Of a stretch of 23,597 nucleotides of DNA, positions 15,047 to 23,597 are shown piece by piece. Source of the DNA: JAVBNJ01 sp031551625 (GTDB taxonomy: Bacteria; Bacteroidota; Bacteroidia; Bacteroidales; UBA932); NCBI GenBank assembly GCA_031551625.1, contig JAVBNJ010000026.1, positions 1 to 23,597 on the forward strand, given 5' to 3'. The position numbers and the translations under genes are program-made. Within the stretch, counting starts at the first letter, position 1. Every line of letters begins with the position of its first letter. The notes beneath the pieces are model-generated. The model was not told the DNA's origin and made no database searches. It worked only from the letters and a program-made list of their open reading frames with translations.

Positions 15047-15739
15047 ATGGCTGAGAAAATCCTTATCGTCGATGACGAATCCGATATTTGTGAAATTCTT
15101 GAATTCAACCTGGCCAACGAAGGGTTCGAGATTACCTTCGCGCATTCTGCCGAAGAAGCGTTGAAAAAACTGACACCGGCGTTCTCGCTTATTCTCCTTG
15201 ATGTGATGATGGGCGGCGTATCGGGTTACAAAATGGCCGAAAATCTACGGCGTAACAAAAATGAGATTCCGATTATTTTCCTTACAGCCAAAGATACCGA
15301 AAACGATATGTTGACAGGTTTTTCGGTAGGCGCCGACGATTACATCTCCAAGCCGTTTTCGATAAAAGAAGTGGTGGCGCGTGTGAAAGCGGTACTGAAA
15401 CGCCACAAAACAACGGAAAGCCACCCTGACGAAAAAACGAATAGATTAGTTTTCGACGATGTAACTATTGATTTGAAAACAAAAGAAGTGACTGTCGGTA
15501 CCGAACATATATTACTTACGAAAACCGAATTTGAAATACTGGCTTTGTTGGCCAAAAATCTTCAACGGGTATTGTCGCGCGACGAAATTATAGATCATGT
15601 GTGGAAAGAAACACCTTATATCACGGAGCGTACGGTCGATGTACACATCACCCGCTTGCGTAAAAAATTGGGCGACCGTGCCGCACTCATCTCCAACCGT
15701 TCGGGCTACGGCTACCGCTTTAATACCTCTGCATTATGA
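15047..15739 (+). CDS. phoB: PhoB-like response regulator (OmpR family)
   Basis: A 230-residue response regulator with a receiver domain (about 1-120) and a winged-helix DNA-binding domain (about 130-228). The acidic pocket is D9/D10, the phospho-acceptor is D52 in L-L-D-V-M-M, the switch threonine is T80 and the conserved lysine K102. The output domain shows L-L-T-K-T-E-F-E-I-L and the terminal R-S-G-Y-G-Y-R-F. Position after pst-phoU, and the 4-base overlap with the kinase gene, support a PhoB role. It is the most likely protein to bind the 11-bp-period half-sites at the porin, pstS and pstA promoters. The OmpR-family call is certain; the PhoB name rests on context. Confidence 0.85.
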   Translation: MAEKILIVDDESDICEILEFNLANEGFEITFAHSAEEALKKLTPAFSLILLDVMMGGVSGYKMAENLRRNKNEIPIIFLTAKDTENDMLTGFSVGADDYISKPFSIKEVVARVKAVLKRHKTTESHPDEKTNRLVFDDVTIDLKTKEVTVGTEHILLTKTEFEILALLAKNLQRVLSRDEIIDHVWKETPYITERTVDVHITRLRKKLGDRAALISNRSGYGYRFNTSAL

Positions 15740-17445
15740 AATTAAATTACAAACAAAAATTATTCTTATATATTACCCTTATTTTTGTGCTGTTCTCGAT
15801 AGGCATTGTGCTATTCGAGCAATCGCGCGAGCGACAGCAGAAAACCGCTATGCTGGAAGAAAAACTGGATGCCTACGCTAATGTGGTGGATAAATATTTG
15901 CAACAACACCGGCCTATCGACAGCTTATTGTCGTCGCTTCCGGCGAATGTCCGTCTCACTCTTGTTGACAAGCAAGGTGCGGTGTTATACGATAATGCCA
16001 TTAAAGAACCGGCGGTGTTAGAAAATCATGCACAACGTCCCGAAGTACTGGAGGCAAAGGCCAGCGGGCGTGGAAGTGAGGTGCGCATTTCAACTACCAA
16101 TCATCAGGAGTATTTATACTATGCTAAACAATTCCCGAAATACTATGTCCGCGTGGCATTGCCATACGATGTAGATCTCCGCGACTCGCTGAAAGCCGGC
16201 AATGTTTTTATTTACTTTATGCTACTACTTTTTGTGGCGATGTTGTTTTTAATCAACTATGTGGCCGGACGATTCGGAAAATCAATCAATCAACTACGCG
16301 ATTTTACGTTGGCTGCCGGAAGCGGACAACCTTTGCCTGCTATTGATTTTCCGGACGATGAATTGGGTGAAATAGGCACAAAAATTGCCGGCAACTATCG
16401 TCAGTTAAAACAACAGCAAAAAGAAATTTTCCTCGAACGCGAAAAGTTATTGCAACATGTATATAGTTCCGAAGAAGGCCTTTGCTTCTTTTCAGCCAAG
16501 CGGGCGGTGGAGTTTTACAACGGGCTGTTCATTCAGTACCTCAATACTATTATTGACGAGGCTAATAGCGAACCTTTGCTCGTGTTGACCGATGCGGCTT
16601 TTGAAAAGCTACATGCTTTTTTGGCAACCCGCCGCGACGACGAAAATTATTTTGAAACTAAAATAAACAAGCAAGGAAAGTATTTTGCCGTACGTGCCAA
16701 TATTTTTGAAGACAACGGATTTGAAATAATTATAAATGATATTACCGAACAGGAGAAAACCCGCTTGCTGAAACAGGAAATGACCGGCAACATTGCTCAT
16801 GAGTTGCGCACGCCGGTTACCAGCATCCGCGGATCCTTGGAAACCATACTCGAACAAAATCCGGATGCGGAAAAAACGCGCCAGTTCCTTACAAAGGCGC
16901 ATCACCAGACCATCATTCTTTCGGAACTAATCCAGGACATGAGTTTAATTACTAAAATGGAAGAATGCCCGCAAGCGTTTCCGGTAGAACCTGTAGCTAT
17001 TGCATCGCTGCTTGAGGAATTGCGGAACGATTTGGAAATGCCGTTGCAGCAAAAAGATATTACGATGGAATGGAAATCGCTCGACAATGTAGTGGTCAAT
17101 GGAAACCGCCACTTGCTCTATTCTGTTTTCCGGAATTTGTGCGACAACACTATCCGTTATGCCGGCAACAACGTGCGGATTGCGGTGAATAAATACAACG
17201 AAGACAACGATTTTTATTATTTCTCTTTTGCTGATAATGGTGTAGGCATTTCCGACAAATCTCATTTGAACCGTTTATTCGAGCGCTTCTACCGTATTAC
17301 CGAAGGCCGCACACGCGACACCGGCGGATCGGGGCTTGGCTTGTCCATTGTCAAGAATGCTGTTGCTTTCCATAAAGGTTCTATTGTGGCAAAAAATAAA
17401 CTAGGCGGAGGATTGGAATTCCTGTTTACGTTGAAGAAAAAGTAA
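15736..17445 (+). CDS. phoR: PhoR-like sensor histidine kinase
   Basis: A 569-residue membrane kinase, starting within the stop codon of the regulator gene (ATGA overlap). TM1 is at about 9-27, a periplasmic domain at about 30-153, TM2 at about 155-176, a HAMP-like linker at about 180-230, and a cytoplasmic PAS-like domain at about 238-340. The dimerisation domain carries the phospho-acceptor H355 in N-I-A-H-E-L-R-T-P, and the ATPase domain has N467 (N-box), D500-N-G-V-G (G1) and G-G-S-G-L-G-L-S-I-V (G2). Unlike E. coli PhoR, it has a sizeable periplasmic domain. PhoR function is inferred from its pairing with the PhoB-like regulator beside pst-phoU. Confidence 0.85.
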   Translation: MKLNYKQKLFLYITLIFVLFSIGIVLFEQSRERQQKTAMLEEKLDAYANVVDKYLQQHRPIDSLLSSLPANVRLTLVDKQGAVLYDNAIKEPAVLENHAQRPEVLEAKASGRGSEVRISTTNHQEYLYYAKQFPKYYVRVALPYDVDLRDSLKAGNVFIYFMLLLFVAMLFLINYVAGRFGKSINQLRDFTLAAGSGQPLPAIDFPDDELGEIGTKIAGNYRQLKQQQKEIFLEREKLLQHVYSSEEGLCFFSAKRAVEFYNGLFIQYLNTIIDEANSEPLLVLTDAAFEKLHAFLATRRDDENYFETKINKQGKYFAVRANIFEDNGFEIIINDITEQEKTRLLKQEMTGNIAHELRTPVTSIRGSLETILEQNPDAEKTRQFLTKAHHQTIILSELIQDMSLITKMEECPQAFPVEPVAIASLLEELRNDLEMPLQQKDITMEWKSLDNVVVNGNRHLLYSVFRNLCDNTIRYAGNNVRIAVNKYNEDNDFYYFSFADNGVGISDKSHLNRLFERFYRITEGRTRDTGGSGLGLSIVKNAVAFHKGSIVAKNKLGGGLEFLFTLKKK

Positions 17446-17490
17446 AGTTTAAATCAAAATTTTGTATACGCGGCACAGGTAGATTTGAAC

Positions 17491-17511
17491 GAATATAAGA
17501 TATATTCTTTT
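17491..17511 (+). terminator. Weak candidate terminator after phoR
   Basis: GAATATA (17491-17497) pairs with TATATTC (17501-17507) around a 3-base loop and is followed by TTTT. The stem is entirely AT-rich apart from one G-C pair, so it is weak. The 128-base convergent gap 17446-17573 shows no better candidate for either strand. Confidence 0.25.
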
Positions 17512-17573
17512 ATGGGGCAACGATATTCGGACGTGCATAATCTCAAGCAGATAATGGGTGGGATTGAACACAT

Positions 17574-19583
17574 CTATTTCTTTAGTACCGGTATTTCTTC
17601 GGATTTTACCATACAACCGTTTGCATCGTACGCGCGAATTTGGTAATAAAACACACTATCATCGCTATTGAATTTGTCCGTATACTTGGTAGCTTCCGAA
17701 AGCGCAGTTAACGCCTTGTATGCATTCGCTTCCGGTGTTTTCCGATAAAGTATACAACCGCTGTAATTATCCTCGTGTTCTACTTTCCAAGTGAGTGTAA
17801 TGGTGCCGTTTTTCTTTAACGAAGTTTTTAGTTTTGATACTTTTAGGTAGCATGTTTCATCGGCGATCAAGTGTCCATCGTAAGGAACAGAGGGGAGTGA
17901 TACATTTCCTGTGGAATCTACGGCTGTCAGAAAGTACCGGTAGTCGGTGTTGTTTTCCGCCCACCGATCTGTAAATAGGTGAATACCGGATTGAATTAAC
18001 GAAGAATTTAGTTGTTTTAGTGTTTGTGTCGAGTCTCCCGGTCGATAGCGGTAAATATTGTATCCCATAATGTCGCTTTCGGCATTACCCAGCCAATTGA
18101 TACGTAGCGCCTGTTCTTCCTGCACTACGCCGATAATAAACGGTTCGCGTGGCGCTATTACATCCGGCATCCGGCTATTGCGGGGGTCAGAGTATTCACT
18201 CATGTTGAAAGCCGAATCGAGTGCGGTAACTTTATAAAAGAAAAAATTCTTTGCATTCTTCGGCAGGCTGTCAATAAACTGAGTGCCCGCAATTGGCCGT
18301 GCATTCAGCAGTACGTAATTACTGTTGCGGTTGGCTCCTACCGTCCGATATATCCGGTAACCCATCAAATCTTTTTCGGTATTGGGATTCCATGAAAGAA
18401 TAAACCGTCCGGTGTCGGCAACTACCAGCAGTCCGGTAGGTTTTGCCGGAGGAAAAATGTCGAGCACTTCGCCGACAGCGGGAAACGAGCGGCCTTCGTT
18501 GCCCGACGAGTCAACCGATACCACGTGGTAGATATATACGCCCGGTTCCGGAACCGTGTCGAGATAATTCCGTTGAGCGATAGGCAACAATTTTTTGGTA
18601 AGGCGCAAATTTTCTCCTTTACGCCCTTTTTGCCGGTAGATATTGTAGCCTTTCATATCGGGGCTTTGATTGTCTTGAAGCCAAGAGAGGCTTATATCGA
18701 GCAACCCGACATCGGTCCGTACAGCATTAGGAGCTATAGGAGGCGTCTTGTCTTTCGGGGTTACGGCTATTTCTTTGGAATAGCCTGTCGGGCGGGCGAA
18801 GTAATCAATCCCCTGGATCCGGTAGGTGTAAGTTCCCCCGTTTTGTAATTCTTTTTCGTTGAAAAAAACGTCGGGATAACCTCTGCTCCCGTCTTCTTTG
18901 GGTATTTCGGACACCATGAGAGGACGTTTGTTGGCTAATGTAAAAGCCGCTTCACTTTCGGTTTTGCGGTACACATTGATTCCCCAATACCTTTTGGGCT
19001 CAGGTTTCCAATGTATAGCTACTTCACTATCACCGGCTATCGCTGAAAATTCTTCGGGCGCTGCAAGAGCAGTGTGGGGGATTGCTTTCAAGTCCGCCGA
19101 TTTCTCAACCAGTTGTTCCTGTCCGTTTTTCAATTCAAACACTTCGTAGCTGTATGTTTCGCCGGAAACCACCGTAGCATCTTCGTACATAATGCCGCAA
19201 TACTTTGCATAATCATTGTTTTCCAATGTTTTTAGTATGAGAAAAACCGAAAGAAACCCTTTCACATCGTTCGGTTTTACTTCGTTGGCTATGGCGATAT
19301 AACGTTTAAGCGATGTGTCGGCCATCAACATTTGCTCGGTCATTTTGTAATCGCCTTTTTTGACAGGATGTTCGGTTAGCTTTACGCGCTGTCCGGTTGC
19401 TTGCGTGGTGCGGTAAATGATAATACCTTCGGGGTAGAAAACTTTTTCGTTGTACCACTTTAACCAGATAGCAGGTTGGTCAATGGATTCAGCGTTTCCT
19501 GTGACCAGCCGTTCCTGTGCGGCAAGTTGCCATGCGCTTACTGTTAGTAGAATTAGGCAGACGTATTTTTTTGTATATTTCAT
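17574..19583 (-). CDS. Secreted protein with six FN3-type repeats, unknown function
   Basis: A 669-residue exported protein with a signal peptide ending near L-A-A-Q (about residue 22). The body is built of about six fibronectin-III-like units, each with a W followed 10-17 residues later by G-x-x-[ILV]-Y-R: examples are PEGIIIYR, WGINVYR, KGYNIYR, MGYRIYR, MGYNIYR and SGCILYR. Inter-unit segments (TPPIAPNAV, FPPAKPTGL, IAPREPFII) are typical FN3 starts. I see no T9SS C-terminal sorting domain; the protein ends in a short sequence after the last unit. It is the last gene of a minus-strand group headed by a CHU_C protein and a PorP/SprF barrel, with the barrel gene 14 bases upstream. It may be a cell-surface or periplasmic accessory of that system; function is unknown. 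Confidence 0.8.
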   Translation of the reverse strand: MKYTKKYVCLILLTVSAWQLAAQERLVTGNAESIDQPAIWLKWYNEKVFYPEGIIIYRTTQATGQRVKLTEHPVKKGDYKMTEQMLMADTSLKRYIAIANEVKPNDVKGFLSVFLILKTLENNDYAKYCGIMYEDATVVSGETYSYEVFELKNGQEQLVEKSADLKAIPHTALAAPEEFSAIAGDSEVAIHWKPEPKRYWGINVYRKTESEAAFTLANKRPLMVSEIPKEDGSRGYPDVFFNEKELQNGGTYTYRIQGIDYFARPTGYSKEIAVTPKDKTPPIAPNAVRTDVGLLDISLSWLQDNQSPDMKGYNIYRQKGRKGENLRLTKKLLPIAQRNYLDTVPEPGVYIYHVVSVDSSGNEGRSFPAVGEVLDIFPPAKPTGLLVVADTGRFILSWNPNTEKDLMGYRIYRTVGANRNSNYVLLNARPIAGTQFIDSLPKNAKNFFFYKVTALDSAFNMSEYSDPRNSRMPDVIAPREPFIIGVVQEEQALRINWLGNAESDIMGYNIYRYRPGDSTQTLKQLNSSLIQSGIHLFTDRWAENNTDYRYFLTAVDSTGNVSLPSVPYDGHLIADETCYLKVSKLKTSLKKNGTITLTWKVEHEDNYSGCILYRKTPEANAYKALTALSEATKYTDKFNSDDSVFYYQIRAYDANGCMVKSEEIPVLKK

Positions 19584-19597
19584 ACTGTAATTAAATT

Positions 19598-21310
19598 TTA
19601 AAATGTAAAGCTGTAGGCTATTGTGCCGATTAATTCACCGGCTTTTTTGCGGCCGTCGCTATTGGAATTTGTTATGCGGTGCAAATAATTGCTATTGAAG
19701 TTAATGCTGTGTTTTTGCAGAAACCGGTAGTTTATTGTGAGGCGTGTGGTATTAACGTTGGTGGCCGATGCGGCATAGTTGCTCCACATACTTGTGAAAC
19801 CTAGCGATGTTTGTAATTTCTTTTTCAAGAATGCTTTACCTACTGTAATCCCGGTGCTGCCTGTGAAATCATCACCCGTAGCCATGCTGTTTTGGTTGGC
19901 CGATGCGTTGACTGCAATGCTCCAATCGGTTTCCGCGAAACCTAACCGGTAACCGGCATTAATACCATTCATTTGGTTGTCGTTGCTTTCTATTTGAGTA
20001 AATTCATTATTGATAGTGTTGACATTTTGCAGGATTAACGAAAGGTCGAAAGAATGTTTAAGTATATCGCCGGACGTGGAATAAGAAGCGTTGAGTGAAA
20101 GGTTGGTGTTGATCTGCGCGTATTTAATGGAATCCTTAACTAAAATTTGTACGGCTTCGGTCGAAGTATTGTAATTGGAAAAATTCAACGAGGTATTTAA
20201 GTTTTCGGTAATGGCATACGAGAAGTTAAGGCTCGTGATAAAACGCTTGTCAATGGCTTCGGACTTTTTATCGAGATTGTTGCATTGGTACCCGAAGCTT
20301 CCGGAAACATTGATTTTATTTTGCAATAACTTGGCGGTAGCATTTACCGTAATGTCCATTACATTGTTGGTCATGTAGAGCGCTCCCATGGTTTGGTAGT
20401 TGGGGTCGATACGCTGAAAAGCGGCTCCGATAGTAAATAATTCAGCTTGGTACTCGGCTTTGATATTGAATGCTTGCGCATAAAAACTGGATGTTTTAGG
20501 ACGGAAAAGCCGGCCGAGATTATTAGCGTAAGTGAATTCATCGTACACTACATCGGGCTGCCGTGTGTCGCGTGTGTAGGCGCTGAAAGCATACTCGGCA
20601 GCCAATAGCAGGTGTTCGCCTATTTTTTGTTTGGTGTTTATTCCAACTACCAAATTTTCTTCAGGTTTCACATTTGTAGTGCTGTCGGAGGCTCCAATAG
20701 ACTCTTCGCGGTCTTTCCCTTTGAAAAGGATAATGCCTACATTGTTGCTTTGTGTGCCTATAGTCAACATTCCGGCGCCACCCCAGCGTTCATATACCGG
20801 CATCTTTATAACAGGTGATAGTGTGTCGCCTACAGGTACGGCTTTGACAAGGCGTCCGTAAAAGGCTTTTCCTTTTATAATAAAATCTTCGGGCATCAGC
20901 TCGATACCTCCTCCCATGAATGTCGTACCTGCGTAGGTATAGGCCGACATATTCATGTTGCGCGAGCCGATGTGCGCCGTAATCCAGCGATACCGCGGAC
21001 TTATACCCACAAAGTTGTAGGACGGTGTGTTGAATGTTTTGTTTTGCGATGTCATGTATAGCGAAAAAGGAGCATCAATAATCCCTTTGAAATTGAAATT
21101 GAGATTGGCCGAAAGTGTGTAGGCAAAAGGGTCGCGACGGTTGTTCATACCATAGCTGGAATAGCCCGATCCGCTGGCGCCGACACCGCCGGTAACGGAA
21201 AACCATTTGGCTTTTGCAACTTGTTCAATGTCTTGCGCACGTGTTACTCCCCCGCTCAATAATAGAACAGGCAATAATAACAGCAAATAGATATGACGGG
21301 ATTTTTTCAT
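19598..21310 (-). CDS. Predicted outer-membrane beta-barrel protein, unknown function
   Basis: A 570-residue exported protein. The signal peptide (KKSRHIYLLLLLPVLLLSGG) ends near V-T-R-A-Q. The rest is rich in alternating polar/aromatic strands, and it ends in T-I-A-Y-S-F-T-F, a beta-signal with terminal phenylalanine, which indicates an outer-membrane barrel. The opening segment KAKWFSVTGGVGASGSGYSS is followed by NLNFNFKG and PFSLYMTSQN, suggesting long strands from the start. No plug, TonB box or carboxypeptidase-like domain is visible. It sits between the PorP/SprF-SPOR gene (17 bases upstream) and the FN3 gene (14 bases downstream), so it is probably cotranscribed with both and acts with them at the outer membrane. 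I do not recognise a named family. Confidence 0.8.
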   Translation of the reverse strand: MKKSRHIYLLLLLPVLLLSGGVTRAQDIEQVAKAKWFSVTGGVGASGSGYSSYGMNNRRDPFAYTLSANLNFNFKGIIDAPFSLYMTSQNKTFNTPSYNFVGISPRYRWITAHIGSRNMNMSAYTYAGTTFMGGGIELMPEDFIIKGKAFYGRLVKAVPVGDTLSPVIKMPVYERWGGAGMLTIGTQSNNVGIILFKGKDREESIGASDSTTNVKPEENLVVGINTKQKIGEHLLLAAEYAFSAYTRDTRQPDVVYDEFTYANNLGRLFRPKTSSFYAQAFNIKAEYQAELFTIGAAFQRIDPNYQTMGALYMTNNVMDITVNATAKLLQNKINVSGSFGYQCNNLDKKSEAIDKRFITSLNFSYAITENLNTSLNFSNYNTSTEAVQILVKDSIKYAQINTNLSLNASYSTSGDILKHSFDLSLILQNVNTINNEFTQIESNDNQMNGINAGYRLGFAETDWSIAVNASANQNSMATGDDFTGSTGITVGKAFLKKKLQTSLGFTSMWSNYAASATNVNTTRLTINYRFLQKHSINFNSNYLHRITNSNSDGRKKAGELIGTIAYSFTF

Positions 21311-21327
21311 TATAGTCTTATCTGGTA

Positions 21328-22758
21328 TTACCGGTTACTCCCGTATATCCACAAATTACCGGATATATATTTCTGTATGTTCATTCGGGTCAAGCGGCTG
21401 AACTCGTTGTTGGCCGCGCTTTTTGAGTCTATTGTTCGGGTATATACAAAATAGTATTTGCCATCGTCCGATGTCGTAATCTTTGTTTCCATGTTGATTT
21501 CACGTTCCAGTATTTTCTGGAAAACCTTGGCATCGGCTAATTTAAAGTAAGAACCTACCACCACATAGTAGTGACGGGTTTGCAGCGAGTCGTTTGTTAT
21601 ACTATCCAAACTGGTGCTGTAAACGGCGATCAGGCTATCCGTGAAAGCCCTTTCGTTGGCATATATTTCAAGTAATTTTTGTTGTTCTTCGTACCGGGAA
21701 TCATAGGCCGCTTTCGTATTCTCTTGTGTGTTGACCTGTTTTTTTAAATCGGTATTGGCTTGTTTGAGTCTATCCAACTCTTCACTTTGCTGTTGTGCTA
21801 CTTGCTGCAGGCGGCTGATATTGCTGTGGTTGATAGTTTCGCCGGGAGTAGCCCGTTTTGATTGCCGTGCAAACCGGTAGCCGATGACTACTTCGTGGGT
21901 AAGGCCGAATTGTGAACGGTAGTCCGATGCGGCAATGTCACAGTTATAGCCTACTGTTAGCCGGTCGGAAATAATCAATCCGGCGATAATGCTGTAGGCC
22001 GATTGTAACTTGTAGCCGGCGCCTATCCAATAGTTATCCATGTAGGTAACACACGCATTGAGCATAAAGTTGAACGGCATGCCCTCGGTCGATTGGGTTA
22101 CGAACAACGATTTCAGGGCAAAGCGTTCGCTGAAACGCCAATGGTAAGCTGCCGAAAATTCGTAGTGACGGACAAGGCGGTAGGTCAATGATTTTTCGCT
22201 GGTGGTATGTTCGTAGGAGAAAGGAGTATTGATCAATTGTTTTACCACGGCGCCTATTTCCAAGCCTCTGAATTGGTAAAGCAGTCCGATGTTGAAATCG
22301 AAGTTGAACTTTGACCAGCTACCGCGGAAATCGGCCAATTCCAATGGGTTTTCTACAATGGCTTTATCGAAGTCCAAACTGTTTTGCAGAAAGCCGCCCG
22401 ATAGGCCTCCCGACAGGAAATGGTGTTCGGCAAGGCGGATTTTGTAGCGGTAGGTGAGCAATGCGCCAATGTTGCGGATAATAGGCTCTATATTGGCATG
22501 CAGTGTAAATCCCAGTCCCACTTTTGCATTGTTCAAAGCACCGTCGGCGGTCAGGTAATACTGCTGCGGTGCATCGGGCATGGCTGTCCACAAACTGCGT
22601 GTGTGTAAATAGACATTGGCGTAGTCGCTTTGCCCGGCGTATGCAGGATTGAGCAGGAACGGGTTGATCTGTGATTGTGTGAGTACCGGTACTTGTTGAG
22701 CTTGTATAACAACGATGAATCCGAGTAGGAAACTGAATAGTAGCGTAAATTTTCTCAT
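21328..22758 (-). CDS. PorP/SprF-family outer-membrane protein with coiled coil and SPOR-like C-terminal domain
   Basis: A 476-residue outer-membrane protein. After a signal peptide ending in V-I-Q-A-Q, residues about 22-300 form the PorP/SprF barrel, opening with S-Q-I-N-P-F-L-L-N-P-A-Y-A-G, the family hallmark. Such proteins accompany T9SS; SprF is needed for secretion of its partner SprB-like adhesin. A heptad-rich region at about 314-385 (RLQQVAQQQSEELDRLKQ) predicts a coiled coil. The last 81 residues, from H396-Y-Y-V-V-V-G-S-Y-F, resemble a SPOR domain, which binds glycan strands of peptidoglycan. Ordinary PorP/SprF proteins are about 300-350 residues and lack this tail. The gene follows the CHU_C protein gene by 37 bases, the typical arrangement of a type B T9SS cargo with its dedicated PorP/SprF partner. 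Confidence 0.88.
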   Translation of the reverse strand: MRKFTLLFSFLLGFIVVIQAQQVPVLTQSQINPFLLNPAYAGQSDYANVYLHTRSLWTAMPDAPQQYYLTADGALNNAKVGLGFTLHANIEPIIRNIGALLTYRYKIRLAEHHFLSGGLSGGFLQNSLDFDKAIVENPLELADFRGSWSKFNFDFNIGLLYQFRGLEIGAVVKQLINTPFSYEHTTSEKSLTYRLVRHYEFSAAYHWRFSERFALKSLFVTQSTEGMPFNFMLNACVTYMDNYWIGAGYKLQSAYSIIAGLIISDRLTVGYNCDIAASDYRSQFGLTHEVVIGYRFARQSKRATPGETINHSNISRLQQVAQQQSEELDRLKQANTDLKKQVNTQENTKAAYDSRYEEQQKLLEIYANERAFTDSLIAVYSTSLDSITNDSLQTRHYYVVVGSYFKLADAKVFQKILEREINMETKITTSDDGKYYFVYTRTIDSKSAANNEFSRLTRMNIQKYISGNLWIYGSNR

Positions 22759-22795
22759 AATAAGTTGGACGGGGATTGTGAAAGTTATAGTGGAT

Positions 22796-23597
22796 TTATT
22801 TATTGCGCAGCACGGTAATAGCGCCTTTGTATAGGCGATTATTGTCGGTGAATGCGATGAAGTAGTAATAGGTTCCGTCGGGAATCACATCGCCGTGTTT
22901 GTTGCGGCCGTCCCATGTGTTTTGATAGTTTCGGCTGCTGAAAATTTCTTTGCCGTGCAGGTCGAATATGCTTACCAGTGCTTGCGGATAATTTTCGATG
23001 TTGGTTATAACCCATGTGTCGTTTTGCCCGTTGCCGTCGGGTGTTATCAGCGTGGTTGGAATCACCTGGTAATCGTTGTTGATGGTAACCGTAACCCTGT
23101 CGTAATTCACACAACCGTTCTCATCGGTGCCTTCTACCGTATATTCTGTTGTTTCTTTGGGTGTGGCTAGCGGGTTGGCAATGTGGGTTGCCGATAATCC
23201 GATAGCCGGCGACCAGCGATAAGAAGTGCCTCCAGTAGCCAACAGCTGTACCGGATAGCCCAGGTTGCCCGTTACATCGGCACCTGCATTAATTGGCGGT
23301 AGCGCATACGTTTCTGCTGTTTTGAAAACAGAGTCGGCGCAATGTCCTGCATCGGACAATACCGTTAGTTTAACAAGGTAAGTCCCCGCTTGTGCATAGG
23401 TATATTGTAGCTCGCGGTTATTGGCTGTGGCGCCGTCGCCCAATTGCCAGCGGTAAATCAAGTTCTCGGCGTTGTTTATAAATGAGCTGTTTTGTATAGC
23501 TACCGGTGTGTGCAAACAGGCATTTGTGACGGAAAAATCAGCCACCGGGTTTTTATATACAACTGCCTGCTTGGTGAGGCGGCTTGCACATCCTTTG
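22796..23597 (-). CDS. T9SS type B cargo with PKD and CHU_C sorting domain (5' part outside the window)
   Basis: The frame stays open from the stop at 22796 to the right window edge (K-G-C-A-S-R-L-T-K-Q-A-V-V-Y-K-N-P-V-A-D-F at 23596-23534), so only the last ~266 residues are visible. The GTG at 23545 is an internal valine. One PKD-like domain is visible (F-x-N-x-x...Y-R-W-x-L-G-D-G...Y-x-Y-A-Q-A-G-T-Y), then an Ig-like segment (GNLGYPVQLLATGG...YRWSP), then a CHU_C/type B sorting domain: I-T-P-D-G-N-G-Q-N-D-T-W, V-S-I-F-D-L-H-G-K-E-I-F, W-D-G-R-N and P-D-G-T-Y-Y-Y. Such proteins are large surface adhesins exported by T9SS, and PorP/SprF follows as its likely partner. Size and ligand are unknown because the gene is truncated. 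Confidence 0.92.
   Translation of the reverse strand, partial: KGCASRLTKQAVVYKNPVADFSVTNACLHTPVAIQNSSFINNAENLIYRWQLGDGATANNRELQYTYAQAGTYLVKLTVLSDAGHCADSVFKTAETYALPPINAGADVTGNLGYPVQLLATGGTSYRWSPAIGLSATHIANPLATPKETTEYTVEGTDENGCVNYDRVTVTINNDYQVIPTTLITPDGNGQNDTWVITNIENYPQALVSIFDLHGKEIFSSRNYQNTWDGRNKHGDVIPDGTYYYFIAFTDNNRLYKGAITVLRNK

Noticed and set aside
1..23597. tRNA, rRNA, CRISPR array, insertion sequence or prophage genes
   Set aside because: I saw no cloverleaf, rRNA segment, regular repeat-spacer array, transposase or integrase on either strand.

Overview
The window comes from a Bacteroidota chromosome, most likely a Bacteroidales relative. The evidence is TAnnTTTG promoter -7 elements, several type IX secretion (T9SS) proteins (a PorW/SprE lipoprotein, a PorP/SprF barrel, a CHU_C/type B sorting domain), a Porin_O_P-type porin, and near absence of Shine-Dalgarno sites. 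Base composition is moderate and only one gene (the Fic gene) is clearly AT-richer. Genus cannot be assigned from the sequence alone.

Layout, left to right. 1-590: the 3' end of a catalase gene and its terminator. 697-7972: plus-strand housekeeping and envelope genes: a YifB/ComM-type AAA+ ATPase, a PorW/SprE-like T9SS lipoprotein followed closely by tsaE, a MATE transporter fused to an RsbW-like ATPase domain, and an Sfp-type phosphopantetheinyl transferase. 7973-8271: a structured intergenic region ending in a promoter. 8272-17445: a phosphate-acquisition island: phosphate-selective-type porin, pstS, pstC, [antisense Fic gene with an in-frame stop], pstA, pstB, phoU, then a PhoB-like regulator overlapping a PhoR-like kinase. 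17574-23597: a minus-strand group, read right to left: a CHU_C-terminated PKD protein (truncated by the window end), a PorP/SprF barrel with coiled coil and SPOR-like tail, an unknown outer-membrane barrel, and a six-unit FN3 protein.

How the genes work together. The porin would admit phosphate through the outer membrane, PstS binds it, PstCA-PstB imports it, PhoU couples transport to signalling, and the two-component pair would control the set. The main new observation is regulatory. Three promoters (porin, pstS, pstA) share one architecture: four 7-bp half-sites of type (C/T)GTAA(C/T)A repeated every 11 bp, with the last starting exactly 16 bp before the TAnnTTTG -7 element; the third half-site is degenerate in all three. 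Other unusual points are a PstS-like segment inserted in PstC, the Fic gene splitting the pst cluster, the MATE-ATPase fusion, the PorP/SprF-SPOR fusion, and an intergenic-type repeat that forms part of the porW signal peptide.
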